NCBI RefSeq assembly: GCF_030811095.1
Contig: NZ_JAUSQL010000001.1
Coordinates: 1,860,001-1,924,000 of the forward strand
DNA length: 64,000 nucleotides
DNA from: Trueperella abortisuis
GTDB lineage: Bacteria > Actinomycetota > Actinomycetes > Actinomycetales > Actinomycetaceae
Direction: 5' to 3'
Shown: piece after piece, positions 47,148 to 55,354 of the stretch
How positions within the stretch are numbered: position 1 is the first letter of the stretch
Layout: the number at the start of each line of letters is the position of its first letter
Translations under genes and position numbers: made by a program
Notes under the pieces: generated by a model
Database searches by the model: none
The model's input: only the letters and a program-made list of their open reading frames with translations
Told to the model about the DNA's origin: nothing

Positions 47148-47630
47148 ATGAGTGAAGAGGAGCTGATCCTAGCCTGCGCACGGGTCGGCGTGCATGTGGT
47201 GTTTGTGCCGTTTCCCCTGGCGGGCGCCTACTACCATGATCAGGGGCTGATCGTTATCGATTCTCGGCCTTCTGCGGCCGTACAGCGGGCGGCGTTGGCG
47301 CATGAGTATGTTCACGCCACTTTGGGGCATGATGGGCCGCAGGAGGCGCACACAGAGGCGCGTGTGGATCGGCGAGCGGCCTGCCTGCTGGTCTCACCCG
47401 CCGAGTACGTCCTGGCTGAGCGTCTCTATGGGTGTGATGTTGGGGCGATTGCTGAAGAGCTCGAGTTGCCAGTGTGGGTGGTGGCTGCTTACCAGACATG
47501 GCTAGCTACGCAGCCCCCCGAAGCCCTTTCTGACATCTCGAATCTGAGGGAATCTGCAGCGCCCGACGCTCTGGGCGATGCGCATGCCGACGAGAGCCTA
47601 CTCGAACCTGCACACTCTCCAGAAAGCTAA
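47148..47630 (+). CDS. ImmA/IrrE-family metallopeptidase
   Basis: The 160-residue protein has the zinc motif HEYVHATLGH (HExxH) and the downstream acidic ligand region (EARVDRRAACLLVSPAEYVL). The order fits ImmA/IrrE proteases, which cleave XRE-type repressors, as ImmA does for ICEBs1 ImmR. The C-terminal 50 residues are acidic. Its target may be the CI-like repressor. The stop codon abuts the convergent integrase stop codon. Confidence 0.88.
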   Translation: MSEEELILACARVGVHVVFVPFPLAGAYYHDQGLIVIDSRPSAAVQRAALAHEYVHATLGHDGPQEAHTEARVDRRAACLLVSPAEYVLAERLYGCDVGAIAEELELPVWVVAAYQTWLATQPPEALSDISNLRESAAPDALGDAHADESLLEPAHSPES

Positions 47631-48851
47631 CTACTCGCCGATTTGTAAAAGGTCTCCGACGGCCGCGAGCGCGTCCCGTTTCATATCCGAGCCTACGGTC
47701 ATGTATCCGCGTGAGGTCACAATCGATGAGTGGCCGAGAATCGAAGTGATGATTTGGGGATCTACATTAGCGGCGAGCAGTAGGGTGGCGGTGGTGTTTC
47801 GTGCTTCATGTAGCACGTACGGCTTTCCACCGGGCTTACTAATGCCCGCGGCGTCTTGCAGCGCGTACCATTCCGCACGATCCCGCGTAGGCGTGCGCAG
47901 GTCACCGTCAGGCGCCGGCCACACCAGCCCATACGGTGACTCCGGGGCGAGGTCACGCCAGCGAATCAAAGCCGCCTGCATTTCAGGAATAAGCGGAATG
48001 ACGCGGTGGCCGGCTTTCGATTTCGGCCGCACCAAATGATAACCATCACGCAGGCGGCGGGCCTCGTACCCATCAGGCACGCGGAAAGTATCGCGCTCGC
48101 GATCACCGTAAGGCAGTGACTGGAGCTGCCAGGAAACCTCCAGCTCCCCGCCCGTCAGGTCTACCGCATCCCACGTCAGGCCGAGGGCTTCACCCTGCCG
48201 CATACCCTGCAGTAACGCGGCGAGCCAGCGTGTACCCAATGGATCGGCGCTCGCGGTGCGTACCAGGCCGACCGCTTGCTCGAGGGGGATTGCGCCACGG
48301 TCGGAGACTGCTTCGGTGGCGATCTTCGCCAGCAGAAAGCTATCGGTCACGGTGTAGCCCTCGGCGCGGGCATCGGTGCAGGCTTGCCGCCACACGCGTT
48401 GCGTGTAGCGAATCGTAGTAGTCGATAGGCCAACCTCGCGCATTCGGCGGGCAAGGTCGCGCACATGATGGGCTGACAGGTTCGCGAGTTTTTCCCGCCC
48501 GTATTTTGGTAGTACCCATTTTTCGAGCTGCCCGGCGTCGGTGGCGTAGGTTTTCGGGCGTACCCGTGTTTGTCGGTCGGCTAGCCATATGCTGATCCAT
48601 TCTCCGACGGTCATCGCATCCGACACAGTGAGCACAGACTCCCCCAGATTCACGGCTTTGATTTTGTCGGTGAGTTTTCGCCACGCGGTGTCTTCATCGC
48701 GTGATGAGACCGTGTACCGGCGGCGCTTCCCGTTGGCGTCGTATCCGGCTTCGATGACGCCGCGCCAGACCTGCCGGGGTGAGTCCCAGTAGAAAGAGCC
48801 CTGGCCGTAGCGAAGCCGGTGGGAGACTTTTGGACGTCGTTTCTTTGCCAT
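47631..48851 (-). CDS. int: Tyrosine-family phage integrase
   Basis: The 406-residue integrase starts at ATG 48851 (MAKKRRPKVSHRLRYGQGSF) with GAGGAT upstream. It has an AP2-like arm-binding N-terminus (WRGVIEAGYDANGKRRRYTV), a SAM-like core (MTVGEWISIWLADRQTRVRP), and the catalytic domain with R (LLQGMRQGEALGLTW), HxxR (LHEARNTTATLLL), LGHSS and the nucleophile Y in SRGYMTV. It lies next to attR, as expected. Confidence 0.96.
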   Translation of the reverse strand: MAKKRRPKVSHRLRYGQGSFYWDSPRQVWRGVIEAGYDANGKRRRYTVSSRDEDTAWRKLTDKIKAVNLGESVLTVSDAMTVGEWISIWLADRQTRVRPKTYATDAGQLEKWVLPKYGREKLANLSAHHVRDLARRMREVGLSTTTIRYTQRVWRQACTDARAEGYTVTDSFLLAKIATEAVSDRGAIPLEQAVGLVRTASADPLGTRWLAALLQGMRQGEALGLTWDAVDLTGGELEVSWQLQSLPYGDRERDTFRVPDGYEARRLRDGYHLVRPKSKAGHRVIPLIPEMQAALIRWRDLAPESPYGLVWPAPDGDLRTPTRDRAEWYALQDAAGISKPGGKPYVLHEARNTTATLLLAANVDPQIITSILGHSSIVTSRGYMTVGSDMKRDALAAVGDLLQIGE

Positions 48852-48866
48852 GCGATCCTCAATTAG

Positions 48867-48889
48867 GTGTAGCCATTGGTGTAGCCATT
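48867..48889 (+). promoter_or_regulatory. Putative integrase arm-type sites, attR side
   Basis: Two copies of GTGTAGCCATT (48867-48877 and 48879-48889) lie one base apart, as at 9131-9153. They sit 16 bp upstream of the integrase start, so integrase bound here could also repress its own gene. They are 81 bp from the attR core. Confidence 0.7.
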
Positions 48890-48969
48890 CGGTAAACATC
48901 GAGTGGATATCTACTAGCAGTAAGAATAGCAGAATCAAGCCATTTTCCGCCCGTTTTCAAGCCGTTTTC

Positions 48970-49017
48970 TCTGCCTCCGGAGCAGAAGGCCGCAGGTTCG
49001 AATCCTGTTCGGGGCAC
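48970..49017 (+). repeat. attR: attR core of the prophage
   Basis: This is an exact copy of the 48 bp at 9021-9068. The 5' half of the tRNA and the terminal CCA are missing, so this is only the 3' fragment left by integration. Chromosomal DNA resumes at 49018. Confidence 0.95.
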
Positions 49018-49063
49018 TCCCCCTCGTCCGCGCAAGCGCGTCGCGCGCTCGTCCCATTGGTTC

Positions 49064-50137
49064 CTAGGCCGTGCGCAAGATCGACACCGGGTCTCGATTC
49101 ACGGCCCACGCAATCGGGATGAGCGCGGTCAGCGAGGAGGTCATCACCATGACAAGACCGACGGCGATCGTGAACTGCGGCGGAATCGGGCTCAGCCAGG
49201 CGCGGGCGACGACGTCGGCCGCCACGCCCGCGAGCGCCGCCCCGAGAGCTATGGGAAGCGTCACCCGTGCGAGCGTCAGCGCGGCAAGGTCGATCCGTGT
49301 GATCCCCAGCGCGCGCCGCCGCCCCAGGAGCCGGCGGTACAACAATACGTAGGCGAGGGATACCACCGTGGTGAGGAAGCTTCCGAGTCCGATGACGGTC
49401 AGCAGGATCGACCTCATGTAGCTCGCGAAGTCCCCCGATGTCACGCGGTCGACGATCGCCAGCCCTGAACTCTCGAAGGACAGCTCACCTGGCGTCTCCT
49501 CGCCAGCATATGATCGGATCGCCGCCTGGATGGACGGCACGGCGTCAATGGTGTCAGCCATGATGACAAGGCTACGCATATTCGTAAGCTGGCTGTCCTG
49601 CACGACGACGGACTCAGCGAAGGCCTCGTAGCCCTCCCGCGCCTTCGCCCCGGCCACCACGGCAAACTCCTGCCCCGCGCCTGTGCGCACGACGCCGGAG
49701 GGTACCTCCCAGCCCAGCTTGCCAAGGATCGACTCGTCGATGGCGGCCTCGCCGTCGGCCGGCAGGCGCCCGCGGGTCAGCGCGAGCGGCACCGCGGCGT
49801 CGGTCACCCTCCACGCGGTCGTTTTTGCCCCGGGCACGGACGCGTCCGCCTCGGTAACCTCTCCCACTCCGATCACCGATTCCACCCCTCGGGTCGTCCG
49901 CAACAGCTGGACCACCTGTGCGTTCAAGAGCTTGCCGGTGGCCTCCCGGACGGTGAGGACCCGCGCCGAGGGATGGTTGAGCTGGTTTTCCAGTGCTTCG
50001 CGCTGGGCCACCTGCTGGCCGGCGGTGAGCAGCGCGCCCACCGTCGCACCGAGAGAGACAACGAAGAGGAGGAGGGTGGGGACCACCTGCCGGCGCGCGT
50101 CACGCCAGGCTTCGCGTAGCAGCTGAACTAGCTTCAC
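49064..50137 (-). CDS. FtsX/MacB-type ABC transporter permease
   Basis: The 357-residue membrane protein starts at GTG 50137, overlapping the ATPase stop (GTGA) with GGAGGAG upstream. It has one N-terminal helix (VPTLLLFVVSLGATVGALLT), a large extracytoplasmic domain of about 200 residues, and three C-terminal helices (SILLTVIGLGSFLTTVVSLA, LARVTLPIALGAALAGVAAD, FTIAVGLVMVMTSSLTALIP), the MacB fold. With the ATPase and adaptor upstream it forms a MacAB-like mechanotransmission system. Confidence 0.88.
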   Translation of the reverse strand: MKLVQLLREAWRDARRQVVPTLLLFVVSLGATVGALLTAGQQVAQREALENQLNHPSARVLTVREATGKLLNAQVVQLLRTTRGVESVIGVGEVTEADASVPGAKTTAWRVTDAAVPLALTRGRLPADGEAAIDESILGKLGWEVPSGVVRTGAGQEFAVVAGAKAREGYEAFAESVVVQDSQLTNMRSLVIMADTIDAVPSIQAAIRSYAGEETPGELSFESSGLAIVDRVTSGDFASYMRSILLTVIGLGSFLTTVVSLAYVLLYRRLLGRRRALGITRIDLAALTLARVTLPIALGAALAGVAADVVARAWLSPIPPQFTIAVGLVMVMTSSLTALIPIAWAVNRDPVSILRTA

Positions 50138-50793
50138 ATCTCCTCCCCCACGCTCACGTCGAGCACGTAGTCGCACGACTCGATGACGAACGGATCGTGG
50201 GTGGCGACGACGACGGTGCGCCCTGCTTGCGCGGCCTCCTGGAGGAGGGAAAGGATGATCTTTGCGTTACCGCGATCGAGGTTGCCTGTCGGCTCGTCCG
50301 CAAGGATGATGGCCGGGCTGTTCACGAGCGCGCGAGCCACCGCGGCACGCTGGCCCTGACCTCCGGATATCTTGGTCGGGCGTTTATCCTCGAGGCCGCT
50401 CAACCCGACCTTTGCGAGAAGATCTTTGCCTCGCCCCACGAGCTCGCGATAGGTGGCACCGACGTACAGGCCCGGTTCTACGACGGAATCGAGGATGGGT
50501 GAGAAATCGTCGAGCTCGGAGTCTTGAAAGACGAAACCAATGTTGCGCGCCCGAAAGGCGCTACGTTGAAAGTCGCTCAGTCCGCTGACGTCCCGATCCC
50601 CGAAGGAGACCAGCCCGGAGCGCGGCTGAAGCATGAGGCCGAGGATATAGAGGAAGGTTGACTTCCCGCAACCGGACGGGCCAGTGAGGGCGGTCAAGGC
50701 TGCGGGGGAGAATTCGTAGGAGAGCCCATCGAGCACGTTGGGGGCGTTCTTGGCGTACGCGAAGCTCACGTTCGCGGCGCGTAGCGTATCCAT
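50134..50793 (-). CDS. MacB/LolD-type ABC transporter ATPase
   Basis: The 219-residue ATPase has Walker A GPSGCGKST, Q-loop VFQDSELDDF, signature ISGGQGQRAAVARALV, Walker B IILADEPTGNLD and the H-loop VVVATHDP. It overlaps the permease by 4 bp and the adaptor by 1 bp. Its substrate is unknown; the secreted protein divergently encoded beyond the adaptor is a candidate. Confidence 0.93.
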   Translation of the reverse strand: MDTLRAANVSFAYAKNAPNVLDGLSYEFSPAALTALTGPSGCGKSTFLYILGLMLQPRSGLVSFGDRDVSGLSDFQRSAFRARNIGFVFQDSELDDFSPILDSVVEPGLYVGATYRELVGRGKDLLAKVGLSGLEDKRPTKISGGQGQRAAVARALVNSPAIILADEPTGNLDRGNAKIILSLLQEAAQAGRTVVVATHDPFVIESCDYVLDVSVGEEM

Positions 50794-51824
50794 CAGCTCT
50801 CCTCGCCGAAGACACGAATCTCGCTTCCCGCATCGATCCCGTTCACGACGGCGAGGCCCTGGGACGCGCCGAGCACCTCGACGTCGTGGCGAGTGCCGGT
50901 GGCGTCGACAACATAGGTGGCGCCGGAGGCGTCCGTCATGATGGCAGATCGCGGCACGAGCGGACCGGTGACCTGGGGCACGATGTCGATGGTCGCCTGA
51001 AGCTCGCTTCCGGGCGCGAGCCCCTCACAGTCGGCCTCGCACAGGGCGCCGCCGCCGGGCCCGCGGATCTCAACTTCGTAGGTGGAGGATTCTTCGTCCT
51101 TTCGGCTCTCGCCCACCTCCCCGGTCCATTCCTGCTCGCCGGAAGTGAGACGAACGTGAGCCTCGGTGGGCAAAAGAGCCTGCTGGGATTCGTTAAGCAC
51201 GAGGAACACACGCGGGGTGCCGGCCGGCGCGAACACGAGCGTCTCTCCCCCGGCAAGCAGTGCGCCCTTCTTCAAGACCTTCCGGTCGAAGGTGAGTTGA
51301 GCGGGAAGGTTCGGGCCGGCAACGAGTTGCCCGAGCTGAACCGTTCCTGTGATGGGCTGACCCGTGGCCTTCTGCCACGCACGCACGTTCTTCTCCGCGA
51401 TCGGACCGAAGTCGCTGTCAACAGCTCCAGGGAAACCTAGCGTGTTCAGGAAGGCGTTGAGTTGTTTGACGTCCGGGCCCTTCATGCCAGGCGAGAGGTC
51501 ACGGTAGAAGGGGACATCACCCGGGACGAGTACGACGGGGAGGTCGCCGATCTCGTACAGCGTCTGACCGGCGGAAAACACCTGGTCGTCTGCCACGTAC
51601 GTTACGACACCGGGGAGCACGTTGGTAGCGAGACTGACACTTTCCACATCAACGCTAGCGGCAAAGCTGAGGCTTCGACCCACGCTTCCCGTCTCCACCG
51701 TGACCGTCGCGGGCTCGGCCTCAACCGGCGCTGCCTCTTCATCCCGGAGAATAACGAAGCCCGCGCCAAAGCCGAGCCCGCCAGCGACCAACACGGTCAG
51801 GACGAATGCAACGATTCGGCGCAT
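50793..51824 (-). CDS. Periplasmic adaptor (HlyD/MacA-like) with peptidoglycan-binding domain
   Basis: The 343-residue protein has an N-terminal signal anchor (IVAFVLTVLVAGGLGFGAGF) and a beta-barrel/lipoyl start (TVTVETGSVGRSLSFAASVD). A PG_binding_1-like insertion follows (MKGPDVKQLNAFLNTLGFPG, FGPIAEKNVRAWQKATGQPI), then a second barrel half (GPLVPRSAIMTDASGATYVV). Adaptors of Gram-positive MacB systems often carry this wall-binding insert. It is the first gene of the operon. Confidence 0.88.
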   Translation of the reverse strand: MRRIVAFVLTVLVAGGLGFGAGFVILRDEEAAPVEAEPATVTVETGSVGRSLSFAASVDVESVSLATNVLPGVVTYVADDQVFSAGQTLYEIGDLPVVLVPGDVPFYRDLSPGMKGPDVKQLNAFLNTLGFPGAVDSDFGPIAEKNVRAWQKATGQPITGTVQLGQLVAGPNLPAQLTFDRKVLKKGALLAGGETLVFAPAGTPRVFLVLNESQQALLPTEAHVRLTSGEQEWTGEVGESRKDEESSTYEVEIRGPGGGALCEADCEGLAPGSELQATIDIVPQVTGPLVPRSAIMTDASGATYVVDATGTRHDVEVLGASQGLAVVNGIDAGSEIRVFGEES

Positions 51825-51939
51825 CGCGCACCCCTATCTTTTCGATCGGCAACATATTTCGGTCAAAAGCACTTTTCCAACAGAATAGTATGTTACCTTA
51901 ATCATACCCGTCAGGTGTTTCAAAGATAGGAATTGAACC

Positions 51940-52245
51940 ATGCACATCAAAAAAGCGATCATCGCATTTTCTGCCTCTCTCGCATTGGCACTGAGCGTCG
52001 CTTCTCCAGCGGCAGCGGCTTCGCGTAGCGGAACGGCGACCTGCCCAGCACGGGTTGTCGGCGGCATTTCCGCCTATTCCGAGCAGCGAACTCCCAGTAA
52101 CTACATGTATTTAAAGGTTGGCACCGTGGTCAAAGACGGCACGGGTCACAGCCGTTTACAGATCGATACAAATTACAAGAGAGCTTTTTGGTATGCCCAA
52201 AGCGAGAGCCTCCGTAAAGCCGCCGGCTTCTGTAATCCACGCTAG
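51940..52245 (+). CDS. Small secreted protein with two cysteines
   Basis: The 101-residue product has a clear signal peptide (KKAIIAFSASLALALSVASP, cleavage after AAAA near residue 27). The mature 74 residues (SRSGTATCPARVVGGISAYS to AAGFCNPR) hold two cysteines near the ends, which probably form a disulfide. It is divergent from the MacAB-like operon and upstream of two lipoprotein genes. Size and setting resemble secreted bacteriocin-type proteins with an ABC immunity/export system, but no family match is claimed. Confidence 0.65.
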   Translation: MHIKKAIIAFSASLALALSVASPAAAASRSGTATCPARVVGGISAYSEQRTPSNYMYLKVGTVVKDGTGHSRLQIDTNYKRAFWYAQSESLRKAAGFCNPR

Positions 52246-52271
52246 TAGCATTTAGAAGGAGAAACAGGCGG

Positions 52272-53021
52272 ATGTACAGCTTTTCGCGTAGCCGCAGGAC
52301 TGTACGCGTGGTGGGTGCCGCGCTTGGCACGCTGGCGTTGCTCGCCGGATGCGCCGTGTCCGACGAGGGCGCGGCCCCCACAACTCAACCCGGAAATCCC
52401 CGAGACGTCACCCAATGGTCGCCGTCGGTCGTGCCAACGAGCGCCCCCGTCACAGAAGACCAGCAAGAAAAATCCCGGCTCGAACAGGTGGCACAAATTC
52501 TCGAGATTTACGATCTGCCCATCCCCACTTCTGAATCCGAACTGCCGCCGGTTGTACGGCGCGTGAACTACGAGGACTCCGGCCCGCTCATCGCGCAGTG
52601 CCTGACCGACAACGGTTTCGCAGCCACGTCGGTTGGAGGCACCATCACTGCCAACGGGGTCACTGACGAGCAGACAAAGACCTACGGAAAGGTCCGCGCC
52701 GATTGCACTGCCAAGTACCCAGTCGACGCCAAGTACGCGCAGGAGTGGAGTGCCGAGCAGTGGAAAGTTTACTACGAGTACCTCGTGGGTTATTACATTC
52801 CGTGCGTGGAATCCTTCGGCATCTCAATCGACAAGGACAACATCCCACAGGAGCAAACTTTCATAGAAAGCGCCCTCTCTGGAGGAGACATGTGGAGTCC
52901 CATTTCCGAATGGTTCGACAATCCTGATTATCGCGATTTGAAGAACGAGACGACACCAGAAGGTGCCGAATTGGCGGAGGCATGCCGGCAAACACCACCA
53001 AGTAACAAGCTCTTCGGCTAG
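52272..53021 (+). CDS. Lipoprotein, first copy of a tandem pair
   Basis: The 249-residue protein has AAGGAG upstream, a Sec signal and a lipobox (LALLAGCAVSDEG, Cys at about 27). A flexible Thr/Pro segment follows, then a domain with four conserved cysteines (IAQCLTDNG, RADCTAKYP, IPCVESFGIS, EACRQTPPS). It follows the secreted protein by 26 bp. It is 894 bp from a paralogue with the same length. Function unknown. Confidence 0.75.
   Translation: MYSFSRSRRTVRVVGAALGTLALLAGCAVSDEGAAPTTQPGNPRDVTQWSPSVVPTSAPVTEDQQEKSRLEQVAQILEIYDLPIPTSESELPPVVRRVNYEDSGPLIAQCLTDNGFAATSVGGTITANGVTDEQTKTYGKVRADCTAKYPVDAKYAQEWSAEQWKVYYEYLVGYYIPCVESFGISIDKDNIPQEQTFIESALSGGDMWSPISEWFDNPDYRDLKNETTPEGAELAEACRQTPPSNKLFG
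52290..52526 (+). repeat. 5' duplication shared by the two lipoprotein genes, copy 1
   Basis: This region matches 53184-53420 (offset 894) almost base for base, with one difference at 52353/53247 and a few near 52502-52506. Identity falls sharply after about 52526. Confidence 0.85.
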
Positions 53022-53165
53022 GCGTGAGCTCCCCGACGTTCGCCCAGACAAACCGATAGGGTGTCAGAAACGCTCACCTGTTTCTACCGGCAGAAAGGGC
53101 CTTCGCAGGAATAACCACATTTGAAGCAACCGTACGGACAGCGACGTTGAGGGACCCATACGACG

Positions 53166-53915
53166 ATGTTTAGCTTTTCGAGCAGCCGCAGGACTGTACG
53201 CGTGGTGGGTGCCGCGCTTGGCACGCTGGCGTTGCTCGCCGGATGCGCCGCGTCCGACGAGGGCGCGGCCCCCACAACTCAACCCGGAAATCCCCGAGAC
53301 GTCACCCAATGGTCGCCGTCGGTCGTGCCAACGAGCGCCCCCGTCACAGAAGACCAGCAAGAAAAATCCCGGCTCGAACAGGTGGCACAAATTCTCCAGG
53401 TTTACGATCTGCCCATCCCCGTATCTGAAGATGAACTCCCGCCGGTTGTACAACGCGTCAGCTTTGAAGAGTCTGAGGTACTTATCGCGCAATGCCTGAC
53501 CGAAAATGGCTTTCCTAGTTCGCCGACCGGTGCAGGCATTCACACCGCCGGCTTGCTTCCAGAACAAGAAAAGACCTTCGGCAAAGCATATGGCGATTGT
53601 GTTGCTCAGTATCCGCTCGACGCAAAATATAGGTCACACTGGAACGCTGACCAATGGAAAGTACAGTACGAATATCTTACCGAATACTACGTTCCGTGCG
53701 TCGAATCCTTCGGTATCTCGATCGACAAGGACACCATCCCTGAAGAACGAACCTTTATCGAGTCTGCGATGTCCGGTGAAGACACTTGGCACCCAATCCT
53801 TGAGTGGACACAAGATAACGAATACCAAGAACTTGCCAATAGTGATACACCGGAGGGAGCAAAACTAGCGGAGGCATGCCGGCAAACACCACCAAGCAAC
53901 AAGATCTTCGGCTAG
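53166..53915 (+). CDS. Lipoprotein, second copy of the tandem pair
   Basis: This 249-residue paralogue has the same lipobox (LALLAGCAASDEG) and cysteine pattern. Its first 85 or so codons are nearly identical to the first copy at the DNA level; the rest has diverged and uses clearly more AT-rich codons (for example KSHWNADQWKVQYEYLTEYY-like region near 53640). Mosaic structure suggests gene conversion of the 5' half or a recombined 3' half. There is no strong ribosome binding site beyond GAGGGA at 10 nt distance. Confidence 0.75.
   Translation: MFSFSSSRRTVRVVGAALGTLALLAGCAASDEGAAPTTQPGNPRDVTQWSPSVVPTSAPVTEDQQEKSRLEQVAQILQVYDLPIPVSEDELPPVVQRVSFEESEVLIAQCLTENGFPSSPTGAGIHTAGLLPEQEKTFGKAYGDCVAQYPLDAKYRSHWNADQWKVQYEYLTEYYVPCVESFGISIDKDTIPEERTFIESAMSGEDTWHPILEWTQDNEYQELANSDTPEGAKLAEACRQTPPSNKIFG
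53184..53420 (+). repeat. 5' duplication shared by the two lipoprotein genes, copy 2
   Basis: Second copy of the near-identical 5' segment. Directly repeated units this long can recombine and delete the intervening 894 bp. Confidence 0.85.
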
Positions 53916-54238
53916 TTCACCCCTCCTATTGACCGCCGATCGGGTCAGCGTCGCGCCGTACCGCTGATGACAGTTGTGGGTGGATGAAAGGACGGCGGGC
54001 AAGTCGATCGATCACGTATCTCAAACAAGGTATTGGTGTGCGCAAACCTCCAGCTGACGGCCGGGGCGTCTGGTGAAGGATGAGGAACACGATCCACGAT
54101 CTTTTCAGCGATAAGCGAGAGAGCAGCCCAAATGCTGTCATGTTTCAGATAGTTACCTCGAGTAGAATCAGATACCTAGGATCAGCACGGCAATGAGTCT
54201 CTTGCCCGATCGGCCGTACGAAAATGGAGGTTTATCTC
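53916..54238 (+). other. Intergenic region upstream of the LacI regulator
   Basis: No convincing gene is seen in these 323 bp. A -10-like TAGAAT is present at 54163-54168 but no good -35 at the right distance. ATGGAGG (54224-54230) is the ribosome binding site for the LacI gene. The low-complexity composition could be decayed sequence. Confidence 0.5.
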
Positions 54239-55243
54239 ATGGCGTCGAATAGGCCGACTATGGCTGATGTTGCCAGGATTGCCGACGTTTCCAAAGCAAC
54301 TGTGTCGCGGGTCCTCAAGGGCAACTACCCGGTATCGGAAAACACCCGGAAAGCTGTAGCCGACGCCATGCAGAAGCTGAATTACACGCCATCGCATCAG
54401 GCATCTGCTCTGGCTACGGGCAGATCAAATATCATCGGCGTCCTCATCACCGAACGATTCGATCTCTTTTTTGAGGACCCAACGTTCCGCACGATCATTC
54501 GGGGGGTGCTGTCCGCGTTGTCGTCGTCGCCCCTCGTTCCCGTCATGTTGCAAATGACGAATCGGGACGAGCAAAGTAAGGCAATCAATCTCTTCGAGAA
54601 CGGCATGTTAGATGGAGCCATACACGTCTCGCCGTGGGGTGACACGTCACTGATCGATGTCATGACGCAACGAGGATGCCCGATCGTCGTCTGCGGTCAA
54701 CTAGCTACGCAGTATACGGGCCGGAAGATATCCGCCGTCTACACGGACGACCGAGTCGGTGCCAATATGATCGCACGTTACCTCAAGGACAAATCCGCCG
54801 AGCGCCCCTGCGCGATCCTAGGAGACGGCGATCAGCCGGCATCCAAGGATCGCCTGGCAGGGTTTCGCGATCAGTTCCCCGTCCTCGACTATCGTGGCCG
54901 TGTTTTCCTGGGCGACTGGACCAGCGAGACCGGACGTGCCGGCGTCAAGGAATTCATTGCCCACGGGGTGAGTTTTGATTCCTTGCTGTGTGGCTCGGAT
55001 GCGATAGCACGAGGCGCGATCGAAGAACTGCACGCTCGCGGCATCTCAGTTCCACACGACGTGCTCGTGACAGGTTACGACAACGCGAAGATCGCAACGG
55101 GCAATCCCGGCATTACAACCGTTGCCCAGCCTATGACTGATCAAGGTATCGAGGCGGTCGCAGCCCTGACGCGCCTGCTTGATGGCGGCACACAGGAACG
55201 AATCGAGCTTCCAGTCGAGCTTGTCCTTCGACAAAGCGCATAG
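54239..55243 (+). CDS. LacI-family transcriptional regulator
   Basis: The 334-residue protein starts at ATG 54239 (MASNRPTMADVARIADVSKA) with TGGAGG 9 nt upstream. It has the LacI HTH and hinge (TVSRVLKGNYPVSENTRKAV, LNYTPSHQASALATGRSNII) and a periplasmic-binding-like effector domain (GMLDGAIHVSPWGDTSLIDV, VLVTGYDNAKIATGNPGITT). It precedes a GH1 glycosidase and an MFS transporter, which it probably represses in the absence of a sugar. Its 3' end is part of a long direct repeat. Confidence 0.92.
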   Translation: MASNRPTMADVARIADVSKATVSRVLKGNYPVSENTRKAVADAMQKLNYTPSHQASALATGRSNIIGVLITERFDLFFEDPTFRTIIRGVLSALSSSPLVPVMLQMTNRDEQSKAINLFENGMLDGAIHVSPWGDTSLIDVMTQRGCPIVVCGQLATQYTGRKISAVYTDDRVGANMIARYLKDKSAERPCAILGDGDQPASKDRLAGFRDQFPVLDYRGRVFLGDWTSETGRAGVKEFIAHGVSFDSLLCGSDAIARGAIEELHARGISVPHDVLVTGYDNAKIATGNPGITTVAQPMTDQGIEAVAALTRLLDGGTQERIELPVELVLRQSA

Positions 55244-55281
55244 GGAGCAGGCGCTGGCCCTTTCTGTTGTGGAAGCTCGCC
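55184..55281 (+). repeat. 98-bp direct repeat, left copy
   Basis: This segment spans the last codons of the LacI gene, its stop, and a remnant of the 3' end of an ebgC-like gene on the other strand (TASFHN in place of GATFHNK with the stop lost). It aligns without gaps to 61416-61513 with 84 of 98 bases identical. Confidence 0.85.
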
Positions 55282-55354
55282 GTTGGTTCAATGTCGCCCT
55301 CATTGCCACCCTGTTTTCACTGCAACCTAGATCACTTTCGCTTATTCTAGAGGA

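Larger units (their letters stand above)
9069..49017. mobile_element. Integrated siphovirus-type prophage (about 39.9 kb)
   Basis: The element lies between the two 48-bp att repeats. It carries a full set of recognisable lysis, tail, head, packaging, replication, regulation and integration genes. Most genes are on the minus strand, with plus-strand islands at 31311-31841, 32526-33668, 44066-44662 and 45724-47630. The long tape measure gene and the order terminase, portal, MuF, scaffold, capsid, connectors, tail fit a long-tailed non-contractile phage. No structural gene looks disrupted except a probable frameshift at 11.58 kb, so the prophage may still be inducible. Confidence 0.95.
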
